A stretch of 64,000 nucleotides of DNA from Nostoc piscinale CENA21 (lineage in GTDB: Bacteria; Cyanobacteriota; Cyanobacteriia; Cyanobacteriales; Nostocaceae), in NCBI RefSeq assembly GCF_001298445.1, contig NZ_CP012036.1, forward strand, positions 5,072,158 through 5,136,157. The letters are read 5' to 3'. The notes below the pieces were generated by a model, which searched no databases, was not told where the DNA came from, and saw nothing but the letters and a program-made list of their open reading frames with translations. Positions 37,490 to 47,097 of the stretch are shown here, piece after piece. Each line of letters starts with the position of its first letter. Positions within the stretch are counted from its first letter, which is position 1. Both the position numbers and the translations under genes were made by a program.

Positions 37490-38626
37490 AGACTTGTCCG
37501 AAATATTAACTTAGGAAAAGAAAAATGGTAAAACGTTAAATTGAGCGTCTACCATTTTTCGATATTAGTTATGGTTTTTGATTATATCCAGAAATATCCC
37601 CGCCGAACAAAACAAATTTTAGGGATTAGTTATGAACAGTTGCAAAAACTGTTTAATTGCGCGATAAAGCGTCAGCAAGAAATTAAAACAAAACTCCAAA
37701 GCCAAAAAATAAGAATTAATGCAGCTGGTGGAGGTCGTAAAGAATTGTTATCAATCCAAGAACAAGTTTGTTTATGCTTATTTTATTTAAGGCAGATGCC
37801 GACATTTCAAGTATTAGGAATGTTGTTTGGGGTTTCCAAAACGGAAGCCAACGATACTTTTCATTATTGGATACCAATACTGCGAGATGTTTTACCAGCT
37901 AGTTTATTAGAACAAGTCTCAAATAATGAAAGCGAATTACTCTTGGTTCAGGAAGTATTAACCAATTTTCGGCTATTAGTGGATAGCTTAGAACAGCAAA
38001 TATATAGGGATTCCGACCAAAAAGAACAACAAAAATATTTTTCTGGTAAGAAAAGGCAACATACATTAAAAAGTTTAATGATTGGTATACCAGAAGGTAA
38101 GGATATTGTGGAATTAGAAGTCGGCGTTCCTGGGCCAACAGCAGATATAAATTTGTTTCGTAAATCTCAGAAAAAGTTTGATAAGTCTCAACCTTTTTCA
38201 GGTGACAAGGCTTTTCAAGGTGGCGAAAACATTACTACTCCTCACAAAAGAAAGCCAAAACAAGAATTAACTCAACAGCAAAGAGATGAAAATAAGGCTT
38301 TGTCTAGCAATCGTATATTCATTGAACATTTGATTCGATTGCTTAAAATATTCCGGATAGCCTCACAAAGATTTCGCTTAAAGCTTGAGACGTATGAGCA
38401 GATTATTTTAACAGTTTGCAGGTTAGTCAGGCTGAGAATTGGTAGCTTAATCCTGCCAAATTAGCTACTACTAATAATCAGAAAATTTAAAAAAGGAGAA
38501 GTTAACTTTTATGCCTCTAAACTAACAGTAACTATCTCAAATCCTGATTATTACGTTTTTACGCAAATATCAAAGTTTTGCCCCAAAGCTTTGAACAGTC
38601 TGGCTTTGGAGTTTCCGGACAAGTCT
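37490..38626 (+). mobile_element. IS5-like insertion sequence in drmC
   Basis: 1,137 bp. Terminal inverted repeats begin AGACTTGTCCG at both ends (37490-37500 and the complement at 38616-38626). The 3-bp target duplication ACT is at 37487-37489 and 38627-38629. It holds one transposase gene. The clean duplication and intact transposase suggest a recent insertion. Confidence 0.92.
37571..38464 (+). CDS. IS5-family (DDE_Tnp_4-like) transposase
   Basis: 297 residues from ATG 37571; the frame upstream to 37541 adds ten residues. N-terminal HTH region (Q-L-Q-K-L-F-N-C-A, then F-Q-V-L-G-M-L-F-G-V-S-K-T-E-A-N), and a DDE core with Asp in V-D-S-L-E-Q-Q-I, G-D-K-A-F-Q-G-G and the late Glu in I-F-I-E-H-L-I-R-L-L-K-I-F-R. 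It matches the single-frame transposases of IS5-group elements abundant in Nostocales. Confidence 0.9.
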   Translation: MVFDYIQKYPRRTKQILGISYEQLQKLFNCAIKRQQEIKTKLQSQKIRINAAGGGRKELLSIQEQVCLCLFYLRQMPTFQVLGMLFGVSKTEANDTFHYWIPILRDVLPASLLEQVSNNESELLLVQEVLTNFRLLVDSLEQQIYRDSDQKEQQKYFSGKKRQHTLKSLMIGIPEGKDIVELEVGVPGPTADINLFRKSQKKFDKSQPFSGDKAFQGGENITTPHKRKPKQELTQQQRDENKALSSNRIFIEHLIRLLKIFRIASQRFRLKLETYEQIILTVCRLVRLRIGSLILPN

Positions 38627-39123
38627 ACTGACTCTGCTACTTCACTGTAATGTGGACGTTGGATGTTAAGAAACATTTGTACATATAGTTCTGGGTTAGC
38701 ATCCATGCGTTCCGCAAGTACCTGGAATAATTTTTTTGCTTTCTCACCTTTATCAATGGCAAAGCTGGAGATGAGAACACTTTTTTTCGCTTTACTAAAT
38801 AGTTCGCGGACAACGACGCTAGTATCACGGCTTTGAGAACCAGTCACCTCTGGGCCTGTCCATACTAACTCAATGCGATCGCGTATTTGTTGAGATGCAC
38901 TCCTTTCTGCTGCCAATAAGCGTAGAGTATAAGCAATGTGACTACATTTTACGCCTTCACAAGTAAGGTGATTAAGTTCATCAACTACTGTTTGGCTTAA
39001 GGTCGCAGGTACGTAGTTAATGATTGCCGATACTAGAAAAGGAGGGTATAGTCTGCCGTTTTCTAGTGCTGCGGCTAGTTTTAGTAAAGTTGGGCGGCTC
39101 AGTTGCAAAAAAGCCATTGGTTT

Positions 39124-40989
39124 TTATTCAGGGAAGAACTCTGCTCCTAAACCTTCAACTGTAGAAACAACCAAGGCACGGTCAAGAAACTCATTGCGGC
39201 GTTCACAGGATGTCTCTGCAATTAGCAAGCATCCGTGACAAGCAGAACCGTGCAGAAAACGCTCCTCTTGCTCATTATCTGGGCGATGTTGAGCGCATAC
39301 TGGGTCATTGGAGCATAATCTCCCTTGCTCTAGTGCTACTTCCAAATGGTGTTCAATGCGTTTGCCAACTTCTACCAGTCCGCCTAAAGTCCCTTCTGAA
39401 CCAGTTGAACCAGTGTATAAAAGAATGCCATAACCAGATTCACCAGCATATATGCGTTCGCGGATGGAACTAGCCGCATAACCGCATTCTAACGATACAG
39501 CCATAATTAATAAGTGTGATAGAGAATGCAGCATAATATACGGCAAGGCAGGAAACTTAACTTTTTCTTTTTCCTGGTCGATACCTTTACGCGCACACCA
39601 AATATCGAATCCTCTTGATAATTCTCTCCCCCGCTTTTTAACCGCTTCTCGCTTTAACCAATTTTCAATAGCTTCCTTACGGAAAGCAATAAATACACCC
39701 TCGCCTTTATTCTCAATTGCAGGAACCCAAGTAGTTTCAATATCTAGTGCAGCACGCCTGACGCTAATATCAAGGTCTCCATCAATATCTGGCATTTCCG
39801 CTTCAAAGCGAGTAAAACCTACCTGGGCAATTACTTCACGTAAACGATGGACTAAAACAATTCGTTCAATACAGGAAGAAAAAACAGGCTGTAAATTACC
39901 CAAACTACGTGACCTAGCATAAAAATCACCGTCTGGTACATCTTCCCCAACTTCGACGGGGCTGGAAAGCAATGTCTCTATTTCTACTTGCTTAATACCT
40001 TTATTTGGTTTACCTTGTCCACTTTGTCGCCTTTGAATTTCTTGCCAAACAACTTCATTGCTATATCCTTCTAAATTTGTGGCTACCTTGGACATTAGAC
40101 TCTTAACAAGAGTAAGTTGTTCAAGTGTTGTTATGTTTTTAAGGAAATCTTCGTAGACTGAATTTACTGCTTTTTGTAAAGCTGCGTCTGAATCAGGGAG
40201 GGAAATAACACTGAGAGTTTGCGAAAAATAGGCGTTACTGGCAGACCTAACTAATAAACGATTGTATTCTGGTAGACCTGTGGATTCACGAATACAGTAA
40301 GGTTCTTGGGCAAAAGAACCAAGCCAAGGGCGATGTCCCTGACATGGGCCTAAGACTTTACCGTTGCGAACTGTTGCATCAGCAAGGGGACGGCGTTTTT
40401 TACAGGCTTCGCAACGCACATAAATCTCAGCGAAGTCGTTACCAGAACCACCTTCGTCTAACCATAGCTGACCTCGACACTTATTTTCAGGGTCATTATG
40501 GGCAAAACGATACCAGTCAATATCGCTAATATGACCTTTAACGCAGGCTTGTACAAAGCGTACAGGTACTACTGGTACAGGTTTTTTCTCGGCACTCAGA
40601 TATTTACCACTAACCAAATTACCCCACGGTAACAGAGGGCGAGTGCGGAATGTTTTTTTAGTTTTGGTATCGTACCAAGTTTCTTTAACTTGGGCTAAAA
40701 ACCAAATGGGAAACATAAAAGCATTAATTCCGGTGCGGGGGGCTTTAGGGTCTTGTTCGTCAACTGGTGGTGCATACAGCTTAATATTGGAGACTTCTAA
40801 AATTTCAGCAACTCTAGTTGCTAATCGGTCTTCAAAGATGCACCTTCTGTCACCACGCCAATGATTCAACCCAGCAACTAATATGGAATGTTCAGGTAAG
40901 TCTACCATCGCCCCAGGCCCAAAGGTAGAAAGAATTTGGCTTTGGCGCACTTGTCCGGCTGGGGGAATTTTTTTGTGAGATTTGTTCAT
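39124..40989 (-). CDS. drmB: DISARM protein DrmB (DUF1998)
   Basis: 621 residues. The N-terminus reads R-Q-S-Q-I-L-S-T-F-G-P-G-A-M-V-D-L, the usual DrmB start. A Cys pair (C-E-A-C-K) lies in the middle. The C-terminal DUF1998-type domain has a Cys-rich end (C-S-N-D-P-V-C-A-Q-H and S-A-C-H-G-C-L-L). In DISARM, DrmA and DrmB form a DNA-binding/translocating complex that recognises incoming phage DNA. The start overlaps the drmA stop by four bases, and its stop lies 6 bp before the drmC start, which shows a tight operon drmA-drmB-drmC. Confidence 0.92.
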   Translation of the reverse strand: MNKSHKKIPPAGQVRQSQILSTFGPGAMVDLPEHSILVAGLNHWRGDRRCIFEDRLATRVAEILEVSNIKLYAPPVDEQDPKAPRTGINAFMFPIWFLAQVKETWYDTKTKKTFRTRPLLPWGNLVSGKYLSAEKKPVPVVPVRFVQACVKGHISDIDWYRFAHNDPENKCRGQLWLDEGGSGNDFAEIYVRCEACKKRRPLADATVRNGKVLGPCQGHRPWLGSFAQEPYCIRESTGLPEYNRLLVRSASNAYFSQTLSVISLPDSDAALQKAVNSVYEDFLKNITTLEQLTLVKSLMSKVATNLEGYSNEVVWQEIQRRQSGQGKPNKGIKQVEIETLLSSPVEVGEDVPDGDFYARSRSLGNLQPVFSSCIERIVLVHRLREVIAQVGFTRFEAEMPDIDGDLDISVRRAALDIETTWVPAIENKGEGVFIAFRKEAIENWLKREAVKKRGRELSRGFDIWCARKGIDQEKEKVKFPALPYIMLHSLSHLLIMAVSLECGYAASSIRERIYAGESGYGILLYTGSTGSEGTLGGLVEVGKRIEHHLEVALEQGRLCSNDPVCAQHRPDNEQEERFLHGSACHGCLLIAETSCERRNEFLDRALVVSTVEGLGAEFFPE

Positions 40990-43900
40990 TTTCCTTTCTC
41001 TTCTACCTCATTTCCGTAAGGGTTAATCACCCACAGATTGACTGTTGGTTCGACATCGCGCAAACTTCGCTGGGCTTTAAAGCTTCGTGCTTCTAGTGGT
41101 TGATTCTCTAATTCGGGGTCGAGGGGATCAAATATTAGTGGTGGTGCTTCGCCTACTTCACGCTGATATTGGAGGCTAATTTTTCCATCGCTATTAGCAA
41201 TGCTTTCCCATGTATCTAGTAAGTTTTTTACTCGTCCTTTGACTTTGTGACGTGTTTCTTCTGCATCATCCTCGTCGTTTTTACAAACCTCTGCGCGTTG
41301 TGCAATGGTTTCAACAACAAACTCTAATTCTTGGCGATGTTGAGTAATATCGAAAGCGCGAGTTGGCGCTGTCATCCCTGGATGTCCTAGACGTGCCAAA
41401 GCAACAGTAATGGCGGCAATACCTCGGTCAATAGCGCGGGGAGAAAAGGGTGTAACGCTGGTAGCTTCTACTGCTCGGTAAAATGTTGAATGCCAAGCAA
41501 AAAAGCGTTCATAATGAGAGCGATCGCGTGGACGATGAATGTTCAATAACGTCACTACTAAACCCGGTCTTTCCTCATTCCGTCCTACACGGCTGGTAGC
41601 TTGGATATATTCGGCGGCTGTTTTGGGTTGACCGAGAACTACCATTAAACCCAAGCGAGTTATATCCAAACCTACGGAAATCATATTTGTTGCTAAAACT
41701 ACATCAACCTTGTCGTCTTGCTCAAAGGTTAATTCCATTCGCCGCTTAGTATCTGCAACTTCGCTAGTGCTGACACGGGAGGTTAATTCTTCTGGTTCAT
41801 CATCAATTTTCCGGTCAGCAAATAACCCTGAAGTTTCACCAACTCGCTGACGCTGGCTGTAACGCAATAGACGAGATTTAACTTCATCCTCAACAATGCG
41901 CCGACTACCACCTAGTTCACGTAGGGAGTTAAAGTAACCTAACAGCGTCATGTAAGGGTCGGCTGGGTTCTCAGAGTTTTTCTTACCCCCTTGTTCTAGC
42001 CATTGCTTTTGGGCTGCGCCTAATAATGCTAAATAGCTACGCAATAGTACTACTTTTAAGCTGCGTCCTTGAGCAGCAATTCCTACATAGGTACGGGCGT
42101 TCTTTACTGTAGCAGGGACGGTTTTAGCAAAGAATGAATCGCGTCTATCTGGCCCTGGTGGCGGAAATATATCAACTTCACTGCGCCCAAATAAAGCTTG
42201 AATTTGTTTGCTGGCGCGGCGGACTGTCGCAGTGGAAGCCACGATTTTTGGACGAATTTTTTTTACCCTCTATTTCTTGGCTACACAAAGCATCAATAGC
42301 GGTTTCGTATAGACCTACCATTGTTCCTAAGGGGCCGGAAATTAAATGTAATTCGTCTTGGATAATCAAATCTGGTGGTGGTAAATAACCGCCAAGGGGT
42401 CTACCTCGATTTGGTTGAGTGGGGCCGTAAAAACCATCATTGTCGTAGCGGTCTACTCGTCCAAATAATGCGCCTGTTTCTCCCACCCAAGGCAGGCTGG
42501 CGAATTTATCTACTGTAGAGATAATAAAACAAGGTAAGCGGCGGTATATTGGCTCGTCTACTGCGACTATTGGTAAAGGATTATCACCACGGAAATTACA
42601 ACGACGGTTAGCGCAAAATACTTGTAAATTAATTGGTTGATCAGTAGTCGGCCATAATTGGAATGAGTTGCGATCAAATTTTGTCCCACACCAAGGACAA
42701 TTTTCTAAAGGAATAGGGGATGGGTTACGCCCGTTATCTCCAACAAAAGCACGAGTACGTTCTCTAGCACTGTTTTCGTCGTTATCTCCTTTCTTACCCA
42801 TACGGTTGGGTGTTGCGGCTTGTCCTACCCATAGCCCAATTTCAAACGGCCAAGTTCCCAACTTCTGCGGGTTTTTTTGACGTTCCAGTTCTAAGGCGCA
42901 AATCATCGCCGCCGCCCTTCCGAGTTGGTCGAGGGTCAAAAGACGCAGGGTATAGCGCATGAGGACGCTTAAACCAGCCGATTTGACACCAGGATAACGC
43001 AGTCGCCGTAGGACGAGGGTGAAGGCTGCGAGTCCTAAGTAGGCTTCGGTTTTACCGCCACCTGTGGGGAAGAATAGCAAATCGACTAATTCGCGATCGC
43101 CATTTTCGGGGTAAGCTATGCCTACCAAGTTCATCAGTAAAAAGGCTAACTGGAAGGGTCGCCATTTTGGTGGTGCTTCTGTTTCAGGAGTAGTGCTTTT
43201 ACCATGAGTATTACGTTGGCGAATAGCTGTAGCAATGGCGCGATTAGCGATGCAGAAAGCCTCAAATATTTGTGGGTCATTTAAGGCTTGGATACCTGCG
43301 TTGATGCGCTTGTTAGAAATTTCCGCACGGCGGAGTAAATCTAGGGCGACATTTAACCGCTTGGGTTCGGTGGGACATTTTGTGTGTTGTTCTTGAATCC
43401 AATCAGCGTAAGCATCTACCATTGGACTCAGCATATTTTGTAATGCTGCTGGTGTGGGTGCGTTGGCTAAGGCTTCCATTCCCAATTCCACATCTTTTAC
43501 TTGGGTGGCGATGACCTTTTCCACATCAGCCGTAGGTATCCATGCTGTACGTATTTCCTGACAGCTACCATCAGGATTGGTAAGTGCGATCGCACTAACG
43601 TTATGACCTACTGCATATTCATAATCATCGCGGTATTGTAAATCTGCGACGTTTTCATCCCAATCATGATTATCTCGTCCGCGTAAGTTGGGACGGGCTA
43701 CTAATGGTTCTGGGGTATGGATGATTAAACTGGTTTGAAAAATATAGCTAATATCGCGCTGTTTATCTGAGGTGGAGAGGCGATTATTGACAAGAAATAC
43801 AGAAACAGAACGAGTTCCAGCCGGGACAAGTTCTTTGGATGTTACAGGACGGATGGAGACGACAAGTTGTAAACCGTTGCTATCAGCTATAAGAATAGTT

Positions 43901-44517
43901 TTTGGGTTTTGATGAAGCTGTAATTTTAATTGTTTAGGACTACTTAAACCTAAACCCAGTTCTAATTGTTCGGGATTGCGATCGCCCATTAGAGGTACAG
44001 TGATTTTGGCTTGGCGTGGAATCCGCTTCCAGCATCCAGATAAATTGTTATTTGCTTCCTCTTGGGGGTTTGTAGTTTCTAGTTCTAGGGGTGAGACAAT
44101 TTCTTCCGCACCAGAATCATCTTGAGATTGTGCAGCAGTATTATCTTTTATTGGGAAGTAATCACCCCATTGCACTGTGAGATTAAGTTGACTGGCGTTT
44201 TCAGCAACCAGAAAACTTAAACCCATCGATGAAGGGAAAAAAGCTTTCTTGGCGAATGGCTTGTCTGGGACAGTTTCATCTTCACCCGCGCTACCCCTTT
44301 GTAATTGGTCTAAATCATCATCAGCCGTATCATCTCCACGCTGTTCGATGGGTGCGCCATGCGGAACAAGAAAACCTGTAAGATACCACTTTGATGGTGC
44401 TTGGTCGAGAATTTCTTCTGCGTGGTCAATATCATCAGGGGTGGGGCCTATAAGGTCAAGTTGTAAGGCTTCGATGAGGCGCGATCGCACTTCGCTAGGA
44501 GTGGCTGATATCATCAT
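40986..44517 (-). pseudogene. drmA: DISARM helicase DrmA, one frameshift in an A8 run
   Basis: Two frames overlap: 42178-44517 (779 residues, N-terminal) and 40986-42242 (418 residues, C-terminal). The shift is at eight A (42257-42264, T on +). With seven A they join as E-I-E-G-K-K-I-R-P-K-I-V-A-S-T-A-T-V-R-R-A, restoring helicase motif III, to about 1175 residues. Motifs: Walker A F-F-P-T-G-G-G-K-T-E-A, motif II I-I-Q-D-E-L-H-L-I-S, and C-terminal V-L-A-T-N-M-I-S-V-G-L-D-I and Q-A-T-S-R-V-G-R. No other lesion is seen. Whether it is a mutation, sequencing error or slippage site decides if DISARM is active. TA modules separate it from drmMI. Confidence 0.88.
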
Positions 44518-44848
44518 GTATAGTTTTTAACTCTTGTATAACAGATAAAAATAACTATTGTCCGTACATATTCATAAAGAAATCAAAAGCTTGACCTTAA
44601 TCACGCTTAATAGTACAATTGTCCTATATAGGAATTAGACTCAAGCAAAGTGTTCCATTAAATAAAAACGCCAAAACCTTTGACAGAGCAGCTTTTAATT
44701 AAATTTCATCATTAACTGACAAACTTTTACAAACAGCTTAAAACTCTTGTCTCATTAAGATTTATAATTTAAATATCAGTGATTCACCCCAAGACTGAAT
44801 CGAATCATAATATAATGCAGAATCCACTGCATTTACTTGGGGGGAGCT
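44518..44848. promoter_or_regulatory. Divergent promoter region between drmA and higB
   Basis: AT-rich. A good -10 box TATAAT lies at 44811-44816 for the toxin-antitoxin operon; the ribosome site GGGGGGAG is at 44839-44846. The drmA promoter must be here too if drmA-B-C is transcribed separately from drmD-drmMI. Confidence 0.55.
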
Positions 44849-45148
44849 TTGCGTTTTATCTTTAAGAAAAAGAAACTCGAAGCACTTTATACAGAAGAAA
44901 AAGATGCTCATAAATACCCAGGTGTGGTTGATGACTTTTTTGAGGTAATGGCAATTATTGATGCTGCTGTAGACGAACGAGACTTATATGCTCAAAAGGG
45001 ATTGCGATTTGAGAAACTGCAAGGAAAACGAGGGAAAGCAGGAGAGCGTTCCTTACGTTTAAATGACCAGTGGCGCTTGATTTTGACAGTGGATAAAGAT
45101 GAACAGGGTAATTACCTGACCATTCTCGATATTGAGGATTACCACTAA
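44849..45148 (+). CDS. higB: HigB-like RelE/ParE-superfamily toxin
   Basis: 99 residues from TTG 44849, chosen because GGGGGGAG lies just upstream; TTG 44837 is also possible. The pattern L-Y-T-E-E ... L-R-F-E-K-L-Q-G-K-R ... S-L-R-L-N-D-Q-W-R-L-I-L is that of HigB mRNA interferases, which cut mRNA on the ribosome. The antitoxin gene starts 26 bp after the stop. The toxin-first order is typical of HigBA. Confidence 0.88.
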   Translation: MRFIFKKKKLEALYTEEKDAHKYPGVVDDFFEVMAIIDAAVDERDLYAQKGLRFEKLQGKRGKAGERSLRLNDQWRLILTVDKDEQGNYLTILDIEDYH

Positions 45149-45173
45149 CCGATACAGCAGGGGAGATAAGAAT

Positions 45174-46270
45174 ATGAGCCAGAATTTAACACCAGCAAGA
45201 GTACCAACACCTGGAAAAATTTTAAGTCGAGAATTAGAAGCGCGTGGCTGGACGCAAAAAGATTTAGCTGAAATTATTGGTCGTCCAGTTCAAACTATCA
45301 ACGAAATTATTCGGGGAACCAAGCAAATTACACCAGAAACCGCAATTGAATTGTCGCAAGCTTTGGGTACTTCTGCTGAGTTTTGGACAAACTTAGAAGC
45401 AAAATATCGGCTTCATCTAGCGGTAAAAGAAAAAAAGCAGGAGGAAAAGGAGCAAAGTATAACTCGTAAAAGTCAATTATATACAATTCTTCCCATGTCT
45501 GAAATAATCAAAAATGGGTGGATAAAAAAAAACAGATTCTATTGATAGTCTAGAACAGCAAATATGTAATTTTTTTCTCCATACATTCCTTAGATGAAAT
45601 ACCTAAGTTAAGTGTTAATTTTCGTTGTTCAGAACATAGAAGACCAGAAGATATTTCTCGCATAGCTTGGCTAAAACGAGTTGAGAATCTAGCTAAACAA
45701 CAGAAAATTAGAAGCTTTGACCGCACAAAATTAGAAAATGCCATATCAGAAATTCTTGCTTGTGCCGAAAAAGTAGAAAATATTGTGCTAATTCCTAAAT
45801 TACTAGGAGATTTGGGTGTACATTTGGTAATTGTCCCGCATTTGAGTAAAACCTATTTAGATGGTGCAGCTTTTTATTTAGAGAGTAACCCAGTTATTGC
45901 ACTGACACTAAGATATGACCGAATTGACTCATTTTGGTTTACTCTCCTGCATGAATTAGCACATATAGTTTTAGGGCATAAAGGCAGCTACTTAGACAAT
46001 TTAGACGCTTTAGAAGAGAACGAGGAGGAAATAGAAGCGAATCAGAAAGCTGCTGAATGGTTAATACATCCTCAGCCATATCAAGATTTTATTCTCAGGA
46101 GCAAAAAAGTCTTTTCTCGTAAAGGTATCGAAGAATTTGCTCAGACTCAAAGCAGGCATCCAGGCATAATTCTTGGTCGCTTGCAATATGACAAATTAGT
46201 TCCTCATAAAAATTTAAGAGTGTTACTAGTAAAAGTTAGCCCCTTTTTCCAGAATTGTATTGATAGTTAG
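45174..46270 (+). pseudogene. higA: HigA-like antitoxin fused to ImmA/IrrE-type metallopeptidase domain, two frameshifts
   Basis: Starts at ATG 45174. Residues 1-100 are the HigA XRE helix-turn-helix (G-W-T-Q-K-D-L-A-E-I-I-G-R-P-V-Q). Frame breaks come at A9 (45524-45532) and T7 (45570-45576). With one base less in each run the frame is open to 46270, about 364 residues, and its C-terminal half has the zinc motif L-L-H-E-L-A-H-I-V-L-G-H, as in ImmA/IrrE (COG2856) proteins. Long antitoxins with HTH plus ImmA-like domains are known. As sequenced, only the HTH part is made (about 123 residues), which may still neutralise the toxin. Confidence 0.75.
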
Positions 46271-46333
46271 ACCGACAGGGATTTTAAATGACAGCTTAAG
46301 GAGTTTATAATTGCATACATTTCTGGGTTGATG

Positions 46334-46783
46334 TTAACTTGTCAACCAAGATTCAAGCGATAATGTTTTGATTTCTTGGATACGTTTAAAATCACTATCG
46401 GCTGAGACAAGAGTTAAATTATGTTGTAAAGCAATTGCAGCAATCCACAAATCGTTTTTACCAAAACCTAAATCAGTAATTTTCGTTTTTCTCCGCTTGG
46501 TTTTTTCTTTTGGCGCAAATTGCTTAAATAAATCAGATTTTATTTGACCGTAAATATTTGCTGTTTCTTGGTCAATATTATAGATATATATACCTTGTAG
46601 AAAGTTTTTTACAAGGATTAAATTACTCTCACGTTTTTGAGAACGTTCTGCCATATCTATTAACTCTCCCTGCACAATTACACAGGTTGCAATAAAACTG
46701 GTTTCTAATTCCGCAAGGTGAGTCAAAATTTCAGTATTGCCTAAAATAGCAAGACTACAGTGATTAGTATCAAGTAAGTACAT
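46334..46783 (-). CDS. vapC: VapC-like PIN-domain toxin
   Basis: 149 residues of PIN type. Acidic residues in the expected places: Asp5 (Y-L-L-D-T-N-H), Glu about 40 (V-Q-G-E-L), Asp about 112 (G-K-N-D-L-W-I-A-A-I-A) and Asp about 130 (S-A-D-S-D-F). PIN toxins are Mg-dependent RNases that cut tRNA or rRNA. The antitoxin gene ends 3 bp upstream. It lies on the same strand as the DISARM genes, between drmMI and drmA. Confidence 0.9.
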   Translation of the reverse strand: MYLLDTNHCSLAILGNTEILTHLAELETSFIATCVIVQGELIDMAERSQKRESNLILVKNFLQGIYIYNIDQETANIYGQIKSDLFKQFAPKEKTKRRKTKITDLGFGKNDLWIAAIALQHNLTLVSADSDFKRIQEIKTLSLESWLTS

Positions 46784-46786
46784 ACA

Positions 46787-47068
46787 TTAGTCAAAAGGGT
46801 TAAATTTGTAATTGAATTTAGCTTCTCCACGACTTGAAATCACTTCTTCTAAGCATTCTTGTAAATCATCGCCTTGCCAATCACCAATAGTTTCTAAATG
46901 CTTTAAAAGAGATGCACCTGTTGACTTTATGGCAGTATTATTAGTAGCTTCAACTTGATTTTGCTTGTTATACTTTGCTTGCAAGAATTGAACATAATTT
47001 AAAATTTCCTGCAAAATTGGTTCAGGTAATTTTTCTAATTCTTGTGTAATTTGTTCCTTAATAGTCAT
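46787..47068 (-). CDS. DUF2281-like antitoxin of the VapC pair
   Basis: 93 residues. The N-terminus T-I-K-E-Q-I-T-Q-E-L-E-K-L-P-E-P-I-L-Q-E-I-L-N-Y-V-Q-F-L is typical of small DUF2281 antitoxins that accompany PIN toxins in cyanobacteria. The C-terminal part (residues 50-93) would wrap the toxin. It starts 30 bp after the drmMI stop, so read-through from the DISARM promoter is likely. Confidence 0.82.
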   Translation of the reverse strand: MTIKEQITQELEKLPEPILQEILNYVQFLQAKYNKQNQVEATNNTAIKSTGASLLKHLETIGDWQGDDLQECLEEVISSRGEAKFNYKFNPFD

Positions 47069-47097
47069 TTTTTCACCTTGGTCTGTGCCTACTGAAT

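Larger units (their letters stand above)
37180..39117 (-). pseudogene. drmC: DrmC phospholipase D-like protein, interrupted by an IS
   Basis: The N-terminal part (38627-39117) and C-terminal part (37180-37489) are separated by a 1,137-bp IS with a duplicated ACT. Removing the IS and one ACT restores an exact frame (...E-V-A-E-S-V-L-L-R-E-F...) of 265 residues. The C-terminal piece has the PLD motif L-H-A-K-C-I-V-V-D-E with S-A-N-F-T after it. DrmC is the PLD component of DISARM and is less essential than DrmA/B in the studied Bacillus system, so the rest may still work. As it stands, the N-terminal frame ends with IS-derived residues after about residue 163. Confidence 0.85.

Noticed and set aside
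37180..39117. Two independent PLD-like genes
   Set aside because: The two pieces rejoin in exact frame when the IS and one copy of ACT are removed, so they are one drmC.
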